Assembly: GCA_014549065.1 (NCBI GenBank)
Contig: JACDOX010000027.1
Location: 6,339,257 to 6,403,256 of the forward strand
Source: Cardinalis cardinalis
Taxonomy: Eukaryota > Chordata > Aves > Passeriformes > Cardinalidae
DNA: 64,000 nucleotides
Reading direction: 5' to 3'
The notes below the pieces were generated by a model. It was not told the origin of the DNA, did no database searches, and saw only the letters and a list, made by a program, of their open reading frames with translations. This document shows, piece by piece, positions 50,501-61,735 of the stretch. Each line of letters begins with the position of its first letter. Positions within the stretch are counted from its first letter, which is position 1. The position numbers and the translations under genes were made by a program.

Positions 50501-53500
50501 ATATCAATTTCGTTGAATAACACCATATTCCCACAGTTAAAAACAAATGTGTTGTGAAACCTACACCTGCCTTCTCATTGGTATTGATACTAGACAAAAG
50601 CCAGAGTGCCAGATCCCTGCCCATGGAAGCAGCCTGGAGTTTTGAATATTTAATTTCCACAAGTCTTTTAATATTTATTAGTCTGTAAAAATAACAATTC
50701 TTCACATAAGTAACAATACCAACTTGTTAAAGTAGATAATTTAAAACCTGTGAATGACAAACAGCCCATCGTTGCCAAACTTCTAGTTGAAGGAAGCAAG
50801 GGAACCCAAAATGAAGACAGCTGTCAAACAGAAAAACGAAAACTGCCAGAGGATGAAAAAGCACAGGTGCCAGCCAGACTGACACACAGGGAAACCCAAC
50901 TCCTTGGGCTGCAGAGCAGGAATAGATCTAACATCACCAGCATAACCTGTCTCCCTGTGCAGCACATCANAGCCCTGCCCTCAGGATGCTCATTTAAAGG
51001 AGGCAGTGGTTGACACTCCAGCCCATTTTATCCTTCACGCTGCAAGCGGAATTGCCTATGTGAGTTAATTGCTAAACTTGTTTTGTAATGAGGAGAACTG
51101 TCTGATTAAACCTTGTCAGAGACATGAGCCATGCATTTTACATAGGCTGCCTAACTACCATTCAAGGTGTTNTGCTGCTTTTGCTGCTTTTGCTGCCAGC
51201 TGGGCTAAATAAAAGCCTATGAGCTGTAGCTCAGTCCACACCACCAGTGGGAAGAGTGAGTGACTAACAGCAATATATTAATATTGAAAGATTGTCAAAT
51301 AAAAANTCTTTTGCCAGAGGTCTTTCACGGGACTTTACTTCCTCTTCTCCCAACATGTTCTGTNGACCTTGAACTGGAACTTGGTGTTTTGACAGACTGA
51401 TGCATTTCCTTTTGGTTTTCTCTCTGCCCTTGACTGATGCACAGTGGATGCAAATTCATGGATCTGCTCACAGCCATTCACAGCTGTGGCCTTGTGAGCA
51501 AACCATACACCTTCCTGCTGAATTCTGCCAAAACTTAAGCTCACTTTCTCTGGCCCACTATCCTTCTAAATTTTCTGCTTGTCAAATCAACCTCTTGAAT
51601 GTGAACACAATATGGTCTCTGTCTCTGTCTTTCAGTAACTAGAGNCAGAATCTCTTGGAGTTTTGAATGGATGTCTTTAAATAAGGTAATGATGCTGAAG
51701 TATATTTATGGCAGTTGGGATTTAAACACTATTGTTGTAGCTGGATTAAAAGTAATTTAAACTGATAAAGTAGATTTGTAACCTATATTGACATCACTGG
51801 CATATAGAGTTGAATGTTGAACTTCTGTTCACAGTAAAGAGAGATGCAAAATCACTCCAGACTTTGAATGTTCTGGGTCAAGGGACTTTGGCTGAGCACT
51901 GCATGGGAAAGGGAGAGAAGTTCAAGTAAGAAGAGGGATGGTAATGAGTAAATAAGACATAAAGAAGTCTGTAGCCTTTTTCCTGCAGTGCAAAGGAGCC
52001 ACCAGACAACAAGCAGAGAGAAATGGACAAAAAGCCAAGAAAATGTAAGCAAAGGGACCACGGCAGTAAGCCAGGAGGGGGAGAGAGCCTGGCATTTGGA
52101 GTGCTGTGTGGCAATTAGAGGTGAAGAAATTGCCTCCATTCTGGCTCTGTTTTCAGGAAAACAAGGCTGTGCACATATCCTTTGCAAGAGGAGGTTGAAC
52201 ACGAGACTCTGTGCAAGGCTGAGTGGAGGAAAGGGTTTGTTCTTCTTCCATTAAGTCCTCTCTCATTCAAAAGGGTCCAGTAGCAGTAAATATCCATTTT
52301 ACAGGGTAATGTGGGGGATAAAAATAAAGGAAAAAGAATACTTACAAATGCTAGGTAAGAAATTTATTTCCTATGTTAGGCTGTGGGCTCAGGCTCAGGA
52401 CAAACCACTTTCTCTACCTCTACCCANTGCTGCTGCCACCATATCAGGATCCATATATAAAGATCAGGAACTGGAGATGCNGAATTCTTTACTTTTCTGC
52501 CAGTTTTGCTTCAAAACCTTTTATGACTACCTCTCCATCAAGAAANTTGTACTATTTCAAATACAAATGAAAAACAGTTGTTGTTTTCCACTTAGTTTGA
52601 CTGTGAATTGTTGATAAATTGAGGAGTTAAGATTGCTGGATACTGTGCTACTTTAGAAAAAAATGGCAATTTTGTCCAAGGGAGAAGGAATGTTCACTCA
52701 ACAGTGAGTGATTACATACAAGAAAAAAAAAAAGGAATTTAAGGCTTGAGAGGCCTTTATGAAAAATATCTGACACACAAACCACATTGAAAACAAACTT
52801 AAAGCCTTGTAAAGCAAAACAAATAAGGGAAGTCTTATATATTAAACCAATAAGACATCTCTCCTAATTTGTCTCCTCCATTAGTAAAATAAAAAGTAGC
52901 AAATTTTTCTGGTATATATATTTCACATCAGTGCTATTTGCTGTGACTAAAATTTACACATTTTATATTTTTCTGTTGTATTTCACACACTCATGCACAC
53001 AGAGCCTGCTTGTCTCAGTCATCTGTCACTTCCTATCCAACACTGTTTGTGGACTCTGTGTTTCCCAAGCCTTAAATCTTGCCAGGAAATAAAGATTCTA
53101 AATAGATGCAATTAATAACTACAACAATAATAAAAAATACTTGTGGCCAAAATACCTAGCCAAAAAGATACTGATCACATCTAAAGGTATAAAAACTCTT
53201 CTTGCCAAAGAATTCAAATTAGATTTTCTTGGGAACACTGAATACCCTCTGGGTTTTGTGGTGGTTTTTTGGTTTGTTTTTAAAAACGTGCATGGGTTTC
53301 CATTTTGTTGTTTCCACTTGTCCTTGTGTTATTAAACCAATATTTTGAGTTTTCCATGGTATATTGCACCAATCTCAAGGAAACTTATATAGCCTCAAGA
53401 ACAGGGGAAGTTAGGAATGGCAGGGGGTGNTGGGTGTTGTTCCCATCCATCCCACTGAAGAAAGCCACCAAAACAGGCTGAAAAAATCAAGATTTACTCT

Positions 53501-56500
53501 CCCTCCGATGCTCTGTTGGCTGAAAGGCAGTAGGAGGCAAAGGGAGGAGCCAAGACTGCCTGTTTGCTGAAGGCATGTGGCTGCAGAGGTTAGAACAGGA
53601 GGGCAGCTCTTCAGTTATTTGTGTAGCAGTAGTGGCAGTCATAGCTCAGGACCCCATTGAGTCAGTCACCATACAAATGTGGAACAAAAGCAGCAATCCT
53701 TGAGCTTTGGTTAGCCAGTATTTCATGCCCCTTTAAGGGACGGGGATTTGCATGTTTATGGTTGGGAAATAACAATGTTTGAGTCCANTGGAGCCTCTCC
53801 TGTTACCAGTGCACAGGGGACTGTGTAGATGGGAAGAAAAGAATCAGTGTTACAGCCAGTGACCATGTACTNCATCCAGCCCTTTCCTCTCAGTGAGGCA
53901 ACTGCACTTCATTTTAGGAATAATTATTAAGCCCTGGGTATTTTCTCCATTTTTNTTAGCTTCAAATAATTTTTGTGACAAGCCATAGTAGAATCCTGTT
54001 TTCGTCAGAAATGGAAGTTAAGTAAACCATGCTCTAATTCTCCTAGCCAGAGGGAGGATCTGTGACAGCAACTTCTTCCATATGCCCATTTTCTATTTTC
54101 AACTCTTATTTCATAAATAACAGGCTTTCTGAATTGCTCACTCCATACTGCCCAGCTCTACTAGCTGCACATCTACGTCAGAGGACTTGCATCCAAAACT
54201 AGAGCTCAGAGCATTTACACAAGAGGGAAGCAGTTTAAAAAAATAAAATAACATNAAACACCACTGCAAAGCAGAGGCTTTGCCACTGTAGACACTTAAA
54301 AACCACAGCTCTGCACATCCAGATTTGTCCTGCCATGGCACTGAGAAACATTTGTATTGCGCCATTGTATCCAGGGCTGCTTGGGCTTCCTGAAAGCAAA
54401 TTCAAGGAGCACACACCTACTCAACACTTAGACAGCAGGTGCCACACGTGGCACTTGACACAGATATAAGTTTCCCATTTATTAGAGCAAGATTACAAGC
54501 CCTCAGTGAGTAGCAGGAGACAACAGAGGAAAAGAGGTGGTCACCAGAGACAGAAGTAGCTTATGGTTTTTGGAGGATCTCTGCAGCAAATTTATGGTAG
54601 GCCATGTACCTGGTCAAACCAGCANAGCCACTGCCCACTGTGGCCCTCACTCCTCAGGGCTTCTTTCAACATGGTCAGTGCTCATGAGAGAGTGTCTAAT
54701 AATCAAGAGCCAAATGCAGCAACAACTTTCTTCTGATCAGTTTTTTGTTGCTGCCAGCTCCACAATGCCCCTGCCCCGTAGCCTGAGATGGCCAGGACTG
54801 TGAGAGGTTACCTGTGAAACATGGTAGGGAGAGCCAGGCATGGTCATAGGAAACCCAGAAGGATCACAATTTCCTCTAGAAAAAACATACTTCCTAAGAT
54901 GGAAAGTGACTGAGAGGAATTTGTACCTTCCTTGAATGGAAGGCCATGTAAAAAACAGCCTGGCACACCTATGTGTGGGCTGCTCATCAAATCCTTCATT
55001 AGTCACTNCTGTCTTTTCATTGTCTCTCCATCTGTAATTGGTAGAAAACCAACCCACATTTGCCAGGTAAGGTTCGTGCTAAGCTGTTGACCTGAATCTG
55101 TTCACAGAAACAAACAGCAAGTGCCAGAGCCTAAAGTGGAGAGAGAGACTGGAGAAATACAGTGAGGAGAATATAAAAAGCTTTTAGCAGCATATTGTCA
55201 GATAAGCTCAGGAAATCACACGGATATACATCTTTCAGCACAATTTGTTATAGTCTAGGTGGCACTTCAGAAGCAAAAAGGAAATCAGCCTTGCAGATCT
55301 CAATTTAGAGATTGAGATCTGCAATTTTCAGATCTCTGCAACAATTTAGATGTCTGGCACCCTGAGGTGTCCGTAGCTTTGCTCTGGATGTAGGGGTGCA
55401 CAGAGCTGTCCAGCCTTCTGTTTTTTTTATTAATTCATTGCCTGTTAAACCAGAAAGACTTCAGTGAAGGTGTAAGCTCCCAAAGAGAAGATAGACTACA
55501 CCTATTGCTATCCCTACAGAGNTGTTGGTTTTCATTGCCTGTCCCCTGGAGAATCACCTTATGGCTCCTTCAGTGTTCAGAAATGACAGAGCTGAGTGCC
55601 GTGGTCCTGAGCAGTGCAGGAGCAGTAAGGGACTGCTGGCATTCCTCTGNCACTTTGGGGATGGATGCTCTGCAATGCCCAAGCTAATCACTAATGCACA
55701 ACTCACCACCTGCAGCAGTCCTCCAACCCCTGAGCAAACAAATCATGCTCTCTCTTATGGATCCCAAAAAAATTTATCCATGGAAAATCTAACAGTTTCC
55801 TCCCAGTGGTTTGAATTTCCCCGGACAGGTATTTCGACACACAGAGAATATGTTGCTAATAGAAAAGTTCCCCCAACTTCAGAACTCTCAAAGCTCATTT
55901 TAAATACAATCAAATGCATGGATTAGCTAACATTTGACTGAATGTCTCCAGTGACAGTTAACAGACTCCTTTGGTACTTGATGCCTTTTGTGGATTCCTG
56001 GATGACTTTTGCACTACTGTTTACAGAGCCTGGCCTCAGGCAGGTGTAGCTGGCTTGTATTTACAGAGAGGCTTTATGACAGTTTACTACCTGTAGAATA
56101 AAACCTTGTCTCAAACTAGGAGTTCTCTGCNCTAGGCACTGTATGGGGAAGAGGAAGACAGTTCCTGCTCTGGTCCTTGCTTCCTCCCTTCCGTGTTGCT
56201 TTAAATATGAGCATTTATCATATGTAATCAGGCCTAAAACTACCATTAGTTCTTCCGTCTTACTGCATACCTAAAATACATCTAGGAACCTCTCAAAACC
56301 TGAGCCTCCTCCTAAGTGCTAACAGCATGTTCTCAAATACTTTGTCTAAACTTGAAATATGTTCAAGCAGCAAGGTCCAAGTGGGGAACAGACAACACGC
56401 TTAGTTCATGATAAATTAACTGGAATGAAGGCTAATCTTCAAGGCTGACACGTTCTGCCTCTCTTCGACAACCTGAAGGCAGGAATGGAGTTGAGTGAAA

Positions 56501-58781
56501 CTTTTTGCTCTGGACATAGGATTTCCCAAAAAAGCCAATCTGATCATCTGTGGGCTCAAATATATTTTCCCAAAATGTCCGTTCTCCAGCGCTTTGAAGT
56601 AAGTCTAACCAACTGCCCTCTCAACTTGAGATCCCCACGTCAATGCCTACAGACAGCTAGTTGTACAAGCACGAGTCTAATTCAAATTTTGAAGCACATA
56701 CAGAACAACCACCTCTCTCCAATGCCAGAAAGGAGGAAAAAATATAAGCATTTTCTTACACTCTTNCTACAAAACAACACCTACAAGACTTCAGCGTTTT
56801 TTTACTGCGAAAGTATTCTGGCTGCAAGGCTTCCCTCTAGTGGAAAATCCACGAACNTTTCATTAGGAGCTGCAGTTAAGGCATGGAAAAACAAATGCCG
56901 CAAGTACATATAATGTTGCTGCTGAAACAGCAAGTGGCAAGTGCATTCACACATGCCAACACGATTATGTTTCAANCTTCTGTGTCACACTTAATGCTTG
57001 ACCTCTTCCTACATGCTGCAGCTGCAGAGATTTGAGACACCGCCCCTTTCACCTTAATTGCCAGTTCAGGACCAAACGTTCGCTATCCGTACACNTATCA
57101 GGGCAGGATTTTCCATTAGGGCCTGGGTTTTGGAACAAGCTTATTTTCTATGATAAGTTGTCAGCCTTCGGGTATGCCTGCCTGTGGGAACAGGAAGAGG
57201 GTGTATTGTGTGAGATGACAGGNCCCTATGTGAAGTTAGATTAGATGCTGAGTCAATGAGTTCTCTTGGCATTTAAGCTGTTAACACAATTATTTGGTTG
57301 GTGCAGGGATCAGCAATAGGAATTTTAGAAAAGCTACTACAAACCAGCCCAAAACAAAAGGTTTTCAAAGATCCAGAAAACAAGACAGGTGACTAAATAA
57401 ACGTACTGTAACAGCAATCATAATCAAGGCATCTATGGCTTCACATCCAGACTGTGAAGGAAATTTGAAGGTGTTGCTAAGACTGGTAAAGAGCAAATGA
57501 AGCCTAATTAACCTATATAGCAAGAGAGCACAGACTACTTGACACAATCATAGGGCTGCAGAACATCTGCTGGGGGTGGACAGCAAACCTAAGGGCAAGT
57601 CAGAATTGTGCCCATGCCTTGCTGCACACATATCTCAATGGTGCTAGTCCTACATTCATCAATATGTATTCAGAAAGCACTGCTGCTACTCCTGTTTTTC
57701 TCAGCTCTTCCTGATTTGGTTCACAGACTCCAAGGAAGGGCACAGCCACAGCAGATCCAGACTGAAAGGCCAAGCCAGATAGGCAGCTTCTCACACCAGA
57801 AGTGCAACACTTTTGATACCCTGCTAGTCAGCATGGATAAATCCTGAGCCATGCCAGCTCACAGTGCTGGCACTGTGTCCCAAGCAGCAGCAGCGTCTGC
57901 ACTGCAACGCAAGAGGAGCTGCCCTGCTTCAGAACACTGCTGCCACACTTCCCCTGAACTGGGTTCTGGCCAGATGAGTCTGATGAACTCATTAACCACC
58001 AGAAATCAGAGCAGTCAAAACAAAGCATCTTTATCGGTTCGGGCTGCTCAATTTAGCCAATCTCTCTGAATGATCTAACGCTGCCAGGCTTGTTTAGATA
58101 AATGAGGTCCTGCATTCTGCCAGCAGCCTTGTGCCGCATTTGCGTATTTTNCTTCTTTGTGCCTGGACACCTTAAGGTGTTAGGGTACACAGCACACCCT
58201 GCCCATCTGCAACAAAGATGAAATTTGGAAGAGATCAGACTGCCAANCATTTGTTACCCAAGAAGTTCACACCTGCAATGACAGCCCTGAGGAAAACTCA
58301 GCAGGCTGCGAGCCTTCAGCAGTTCTAAGAGAAAACTAAACCACTCACTGCGTGACAGAATACTCAATTTCCGGAATTAAGTTACTACAACTCTTAGCCT
58401 AGATATGAAAACTATTCATCTACATTATCANGGAATCCACTGCTGAAGAGGTACTCTGGGTGTTTTTGTTGAAGCCTGACTTCAAGTGTGAAGCTAAACA
58501 GCACAGGACTGGATAAGCAATCCTATCTAGAGTGCCACAGCCTTATTTTTGAAGGCCTGAATTAAATCTCTGGCAAGAGAAGTATTATCACTAAAAAAAG
58601 GCAGAAGACACTGTATCACTTCATGTCTTCACCATATGGTGCAAGTGGTTCTCAGGTGCTGCTGAGCCAAAACAATCCCATTATGGTCCCTTTCCCTGCC
58701 TAAGATGTCTTTGAGCCAGGTGTTCCACAGCAAAGCATGGTGAATAAAGACAAAACCACATCACCACTTCTCAGTGTTACT
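47555..58781. other. Intergenic DNA between RGCC and NAA16
   Basis: No exon or gene recognised over 11 kb. Small features are a (TGCTTT)-like run at about 51174-51197 and the perfect inverted repeat at 55291-55324. Confidence 0.6.
55291..55324. repeat. Perfect 14-bp inverted repeat with 6-base loop
   Basis: TTGCAGATCTCAAT at 55291-55304 is the exact reverse complement of ATTGAGATCTGCAA at 55311-55324, with loop TTAGAG. A third related word, CAGATCTCTGCAA, follows at about 55329-55341. Confidence 0.85.
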
Positions 58782-59042
58782 ATCACAGAATCACAAAACA
58801 GCGTGGGTTGGAAGGGACCTTAAACACTGACTGGTTCCAACCCCCCTGCCATGAGCAGGGACACCTTCCCTTAGACCAGGCTGCTNAGAACTCCATCCAA
58901 TCCAGCCTGGAACACAGCCAGGGATGGGGCATCCACAGCTTCTCTGAATACCCTGTTGAAGTGTCTCACCATCCTCACAGAAAAGNATTTCTCCCTGCTA
59001 TCTGATCTAAATCTACTGATTGCAGTCTAAAGCCACTACTCT
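58782..59042 (-). mobile_element. CR1 LINE, 3' end fragment
   Basis: The plus strand begins ATCACAGAATCACAAAACAG, then GGTTGGAAGGGACCTTAAAC, CCCCCCTGCCATGAGCAGGG and GGGGCATCCACAGCTTCTCT. This is a well-preserved reverse-complement CR1 3' end of about 260 bp, about 110 bp before the solo LTR. Confidence 0.92.
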
Positions 59043-59153
59043 TTATAGATACACATCTCAATCTGCTAAATAGTAATTTTTTTCACAACTACTTACAGAG
59101 TTAACACTAAACCAGTGAATGTTGCAATTAATAGAAAAAATGAGAATGATGGG

Positions 59154-59528
59154 TGTCGCAGACATCTTTCATGAGAAATCCTTTCTTAGGATTTCTGAGA
59201 GCTACAGTTCTAGTGACAAATGTAAACAATAGTTATCTGCTGCTGTAGAATGTAACAGGTGCATTTGTGATTAGCCCGTGTTCTATGTTTATAGTTGATA
59301 GCCAATGAAAGACTGAGCTCTCTGAGAGAGAGCTCCATTGTTTTGTTTTCTTGTGCATTCTATTCTATTCTTAGCTTAGCAGCCTCTTAAAAAAACTTCT
59401 CTCCCTTTCCTTTCTCTTTCTAATATAATGCAATATATATATAAAATAAGATAATAAATCAAGCCTTCAGATAGAGTCAAAGCTCTCGTCTCTCTCTCAT
59501 CCTCAAAACCCTCCTGAACACTACCACA
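59154..59528 (+). mobile_element. Solo LTR of an endogenous retrovirus, copy B
   Basis: A 375-bp element starting TGTCGCAGACATC and ending CTACCACA, flanked by perfect 6-bp duplications GATGGG (59148-59153 and 59529-59534). It carries a CCAAT word at 59302-59306 and an AATAAA at 59453-59458, which sets its orientation as plus. It is the same family as the element at 47156-47548, but different target duplications show an independent insertion. There is no internal viral coding sequence. Confidence 0.9.
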
Positions 59529-59597
59529 GATGGGTTAAAGTTTGATGTCCATAAATATGCAAAAATTCCAAACCAAAGGCAAATGTGTACAAAATAA

Positions 59598-61172
59598 TTT
59601 ATTACAGCATAACATATGTTGGCAATATTTTACAGTGAATTTTCCATTCAACATTTTTTTAAATCTAAACAGATGACACACAAAGGAGAATTTTAATTAG
59701 AACAGTTTATTTGTCTTAATAAAATCCCCTCTTCATGAACTGGTATTTGCCTTTGAGGGGCTAGTTAATATTACTGAAATTATTTACATTGCAGTGAAAT
59801 AAAAACAAACCGAGATTGAATAATTCCATTACGGTTTCCAGAAATTTTATGTACAAGCCACAGTATAATTATGTTTTGATAGCAGTCTTTATAGAATGTA
59901 AAGCTGTCATGTGATATGTTGCCATTTTGTCTAGCAATGCTATGCTTTAAATAGGTATATTAGATTTAAACTTCCATTTTGATGTGTTTTATATTTAATA
60001 GTTAATGCACCAGAATACAAAGTAAGAAAAANGTTCATTATGATTTGTAGTCAGCCTCTTTGTGCTCCCTTAAACAGTTTTAAAATGTAAAACATATTTC
60101 TCTGTTTTGCCTTTCAGCACCTACAGCAATAGCATTTAGGCAGGAGAAATTCTGGAGTATTGGCCATAATACTTAAGTAGACAACTAAGACTTTTAATGG
60201 AGGTAATACAGCACACCCATCAGTGAGTTTTTATGATGTAGAGAAAAACTGTATTCCCCATTACTGTACCTTCTGCACTTGCACAAAATTGGAGCAGCTT
60301 TTTCACCCTAAGTGTCAATAGGTGAACAAATGGGGAGAAACCAGAAGGAAGAAGAGGAAAGGGGAGATGGAACAAAGGACAAACAACAGTATTCAAATTC
60401 ATTACGTCTTCTCAGGGAATTGCTTCAGGATATTAAAACTTTAAAATGATAAACTGACCATAAAACTAAGGAAACAATAGCTATGGAACACAAGATAGAG
60501 GGAATAGTTTTCAAAAAGCCTTAGATATTTGTTGGTTTGGGTTTTTTTACACAAACCTAATCTTCATATCTGTCAACACTTGTTCCATATAAGACACACA
60601 CCTGACAAAAACATGCAACCCCCCCAATGCTTTCATTGTTGCTGTGCTTCAAAAGAAACCAAACTGACCAAAGATTAAAAAAGAAATCCAACCAAAACAA
60701 CCCAGAAAAAAACCCTAAAGAACAGTAAAGACAAAGAGGGCAATTCAAGTAGCACTTCAGTCTTAATCTGCTAAAAACTCTCAAATGATAATTTATTAAC
60801 AAGATATGTTCACATATATCTGCATATGTAACAACACTTAAGTGAAAGCAGTCTTTAATATCCATATTATTGTGAGGGAGGGCTGATGAATTATTAAAAG
60901 ACTTAAACCTGTACAAGTATAAACATGAAAAATGCTGATTAAAGATGTTTACATAAATATTGGCAGTTTTCATTGGGAGGAAAAAAACCCTAATAGCATA
61001 CTCCATTAAACTATCCAAATATTTTGTTTTAGATACCTGTTAAAGATACTAAAATACAACCTGGAAAAGTAACCCTGATCTGTATCCAGCCAGCATGTAA
61101 TGAGAGTCAGAGTTTCATACACATGTGTGCATGTAGGTACACACACACACACAGGGGCTTGCACACACTACT
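59598..61172 (-). other. NAA16: Probable NAA16 3' untranslated region
   Basis: AT-rich, repeat-poor sequence downstream of the NAA16 stop. AATAAA signals on the minus strand lie at 60792-60797, 59706-59711 and 59598-59603. The most distal one is only about 70 bases from the solo LTR. Which signal is used cannot be told from sequence. Confidence 0.45.
61119..61153. repeat. (CA)n microsatellite in an alternating purine/pyrimidine stretch
   Basis: ACACACACACACACA at 61139-61153 is preceded by an ACACATGTGTGCATGT stretch. It begins about 20 bases after the NAA16 stop codon, in the 3' UTR, and reads as GU repeats in the transcript. Confidence 0.85.
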
Positions 61173-61373
61173 TCAGATTTCATTGGACAGCAAATCATGG
61201 TTAATGGCTGTGTGATTCACAGATGCAATGCTGCTGTTGTCTTCGTTTGTGGCAGGCATGAAGGCAGACGTAAAAGGAAACAGTTTATGACATGCTGCTT
61301 GATACTCTTCACATTGAGCATGGCAGCTTCCAAAACTGCCATCAAGCAANGCCTCAAAAACCTTCGTTAATGT
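61173..61373 (-). CDS. NAA16: NAA16 final coding exon with stop
   Basis: The exon has 201 bases, 66 codons and TGA (61173-61175), after acceptor TTTCTTTAG. The single N at 61350 falls in a GCN codon, so the residue is Ala whichever base is present. The exon carries the conserved HKLFPF segment and ends LLSNEI. Confidence 0.9.
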   Translation of the reverse strand, partial: TLTKVFEXLLDGSFGSCHAQCEEYQAACHKLFPFTSAFMPATNEDNSSIASVNHTAINHDLLSNEI

Positions 61374-61735
61374 CTAAAGAAACAAAAGCATCAGTTAATA
61401 AATGCAATTCAAAATTGTTTTATTTTTAAGGGCACATATTGTTAAACAACACTGGTTTGAGCAAACAGGTCTCTCTATTGGTATTTAGGCATCTTTTACT
61501 TACAGGAAAAATTTGAAACCTTGTTCCTTTAAGTAATCATTTATCATGGTTAATGAAGCATGCACATTACCCTGCATTAAATTATATGCTATTTAAGACC
61601 CCACACAGTTGGTGGCTTCATATACTGTATCTTTTACCTTCACATTTTTGTCTCTCATGTTTTTATCCAATCTAGTTGCAACAGCAATTGCTTTTTCTTG
61701 TCTTGATTTGTCCAGGAAATACATCATCTTTGCAC
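61173..61735 (-). CDS. NAA16: NAA16 (3' part): NatA auxiliary subunit, last two coding exons
   Basis: NAA16 is the TPR-repeat auxiliary subunit that anchors the NAA10 catalytic subunit to ribosomes in the NatA N-terminal acetyltransferase; NAA15 is its close paralogue. Two exons (61638-61735 and 61173-61373, minus strand) splice in frame to 98 residues of the C-terminus. Recognisable parts are AKMMYFLDKSRQEKAI, FEALLDGSFGSCHAQCEEY, AACHKLFPFTSAFMP and the terminal SNEI, corresponding to the conserved NAA15/NAA16 end. The tail between residues 40 and 66 of the last exon is divergent. Choice of NAA16 over NAA15 rests on the RGCC-VWA8 neighbourhood and is an inference. Upstream exons were not found before 64000. 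Confidence 0.88.
61638..61735 (-). CDS. NAA16: NAA16 penultimate coding exon
   Basis: The exon has 98 bases: two bases completing a split codon, then 32 codons (AKMMYFLD ... DKNVK). The acceptor is TTTTGTCTTGTGATAAG and the donor GTAAAA. The intron to the last exon is 264 bases (61374-61637). Confidence 0.88.

Noticed and set aside
51169..51200. TGCTGCTTTTGCTGC tandem words considered as a coding or regulatory repeat
   Set aside because: Too short and imperfect; an ordinary simple repeat in intergenic DNA.
47156..59528. The two LTRs as the ends of one 12-kb provirus
   Set aside because: They are in opposite orientation, have different 6-bp target duplications, and the DNA between them has no retroviral genes.
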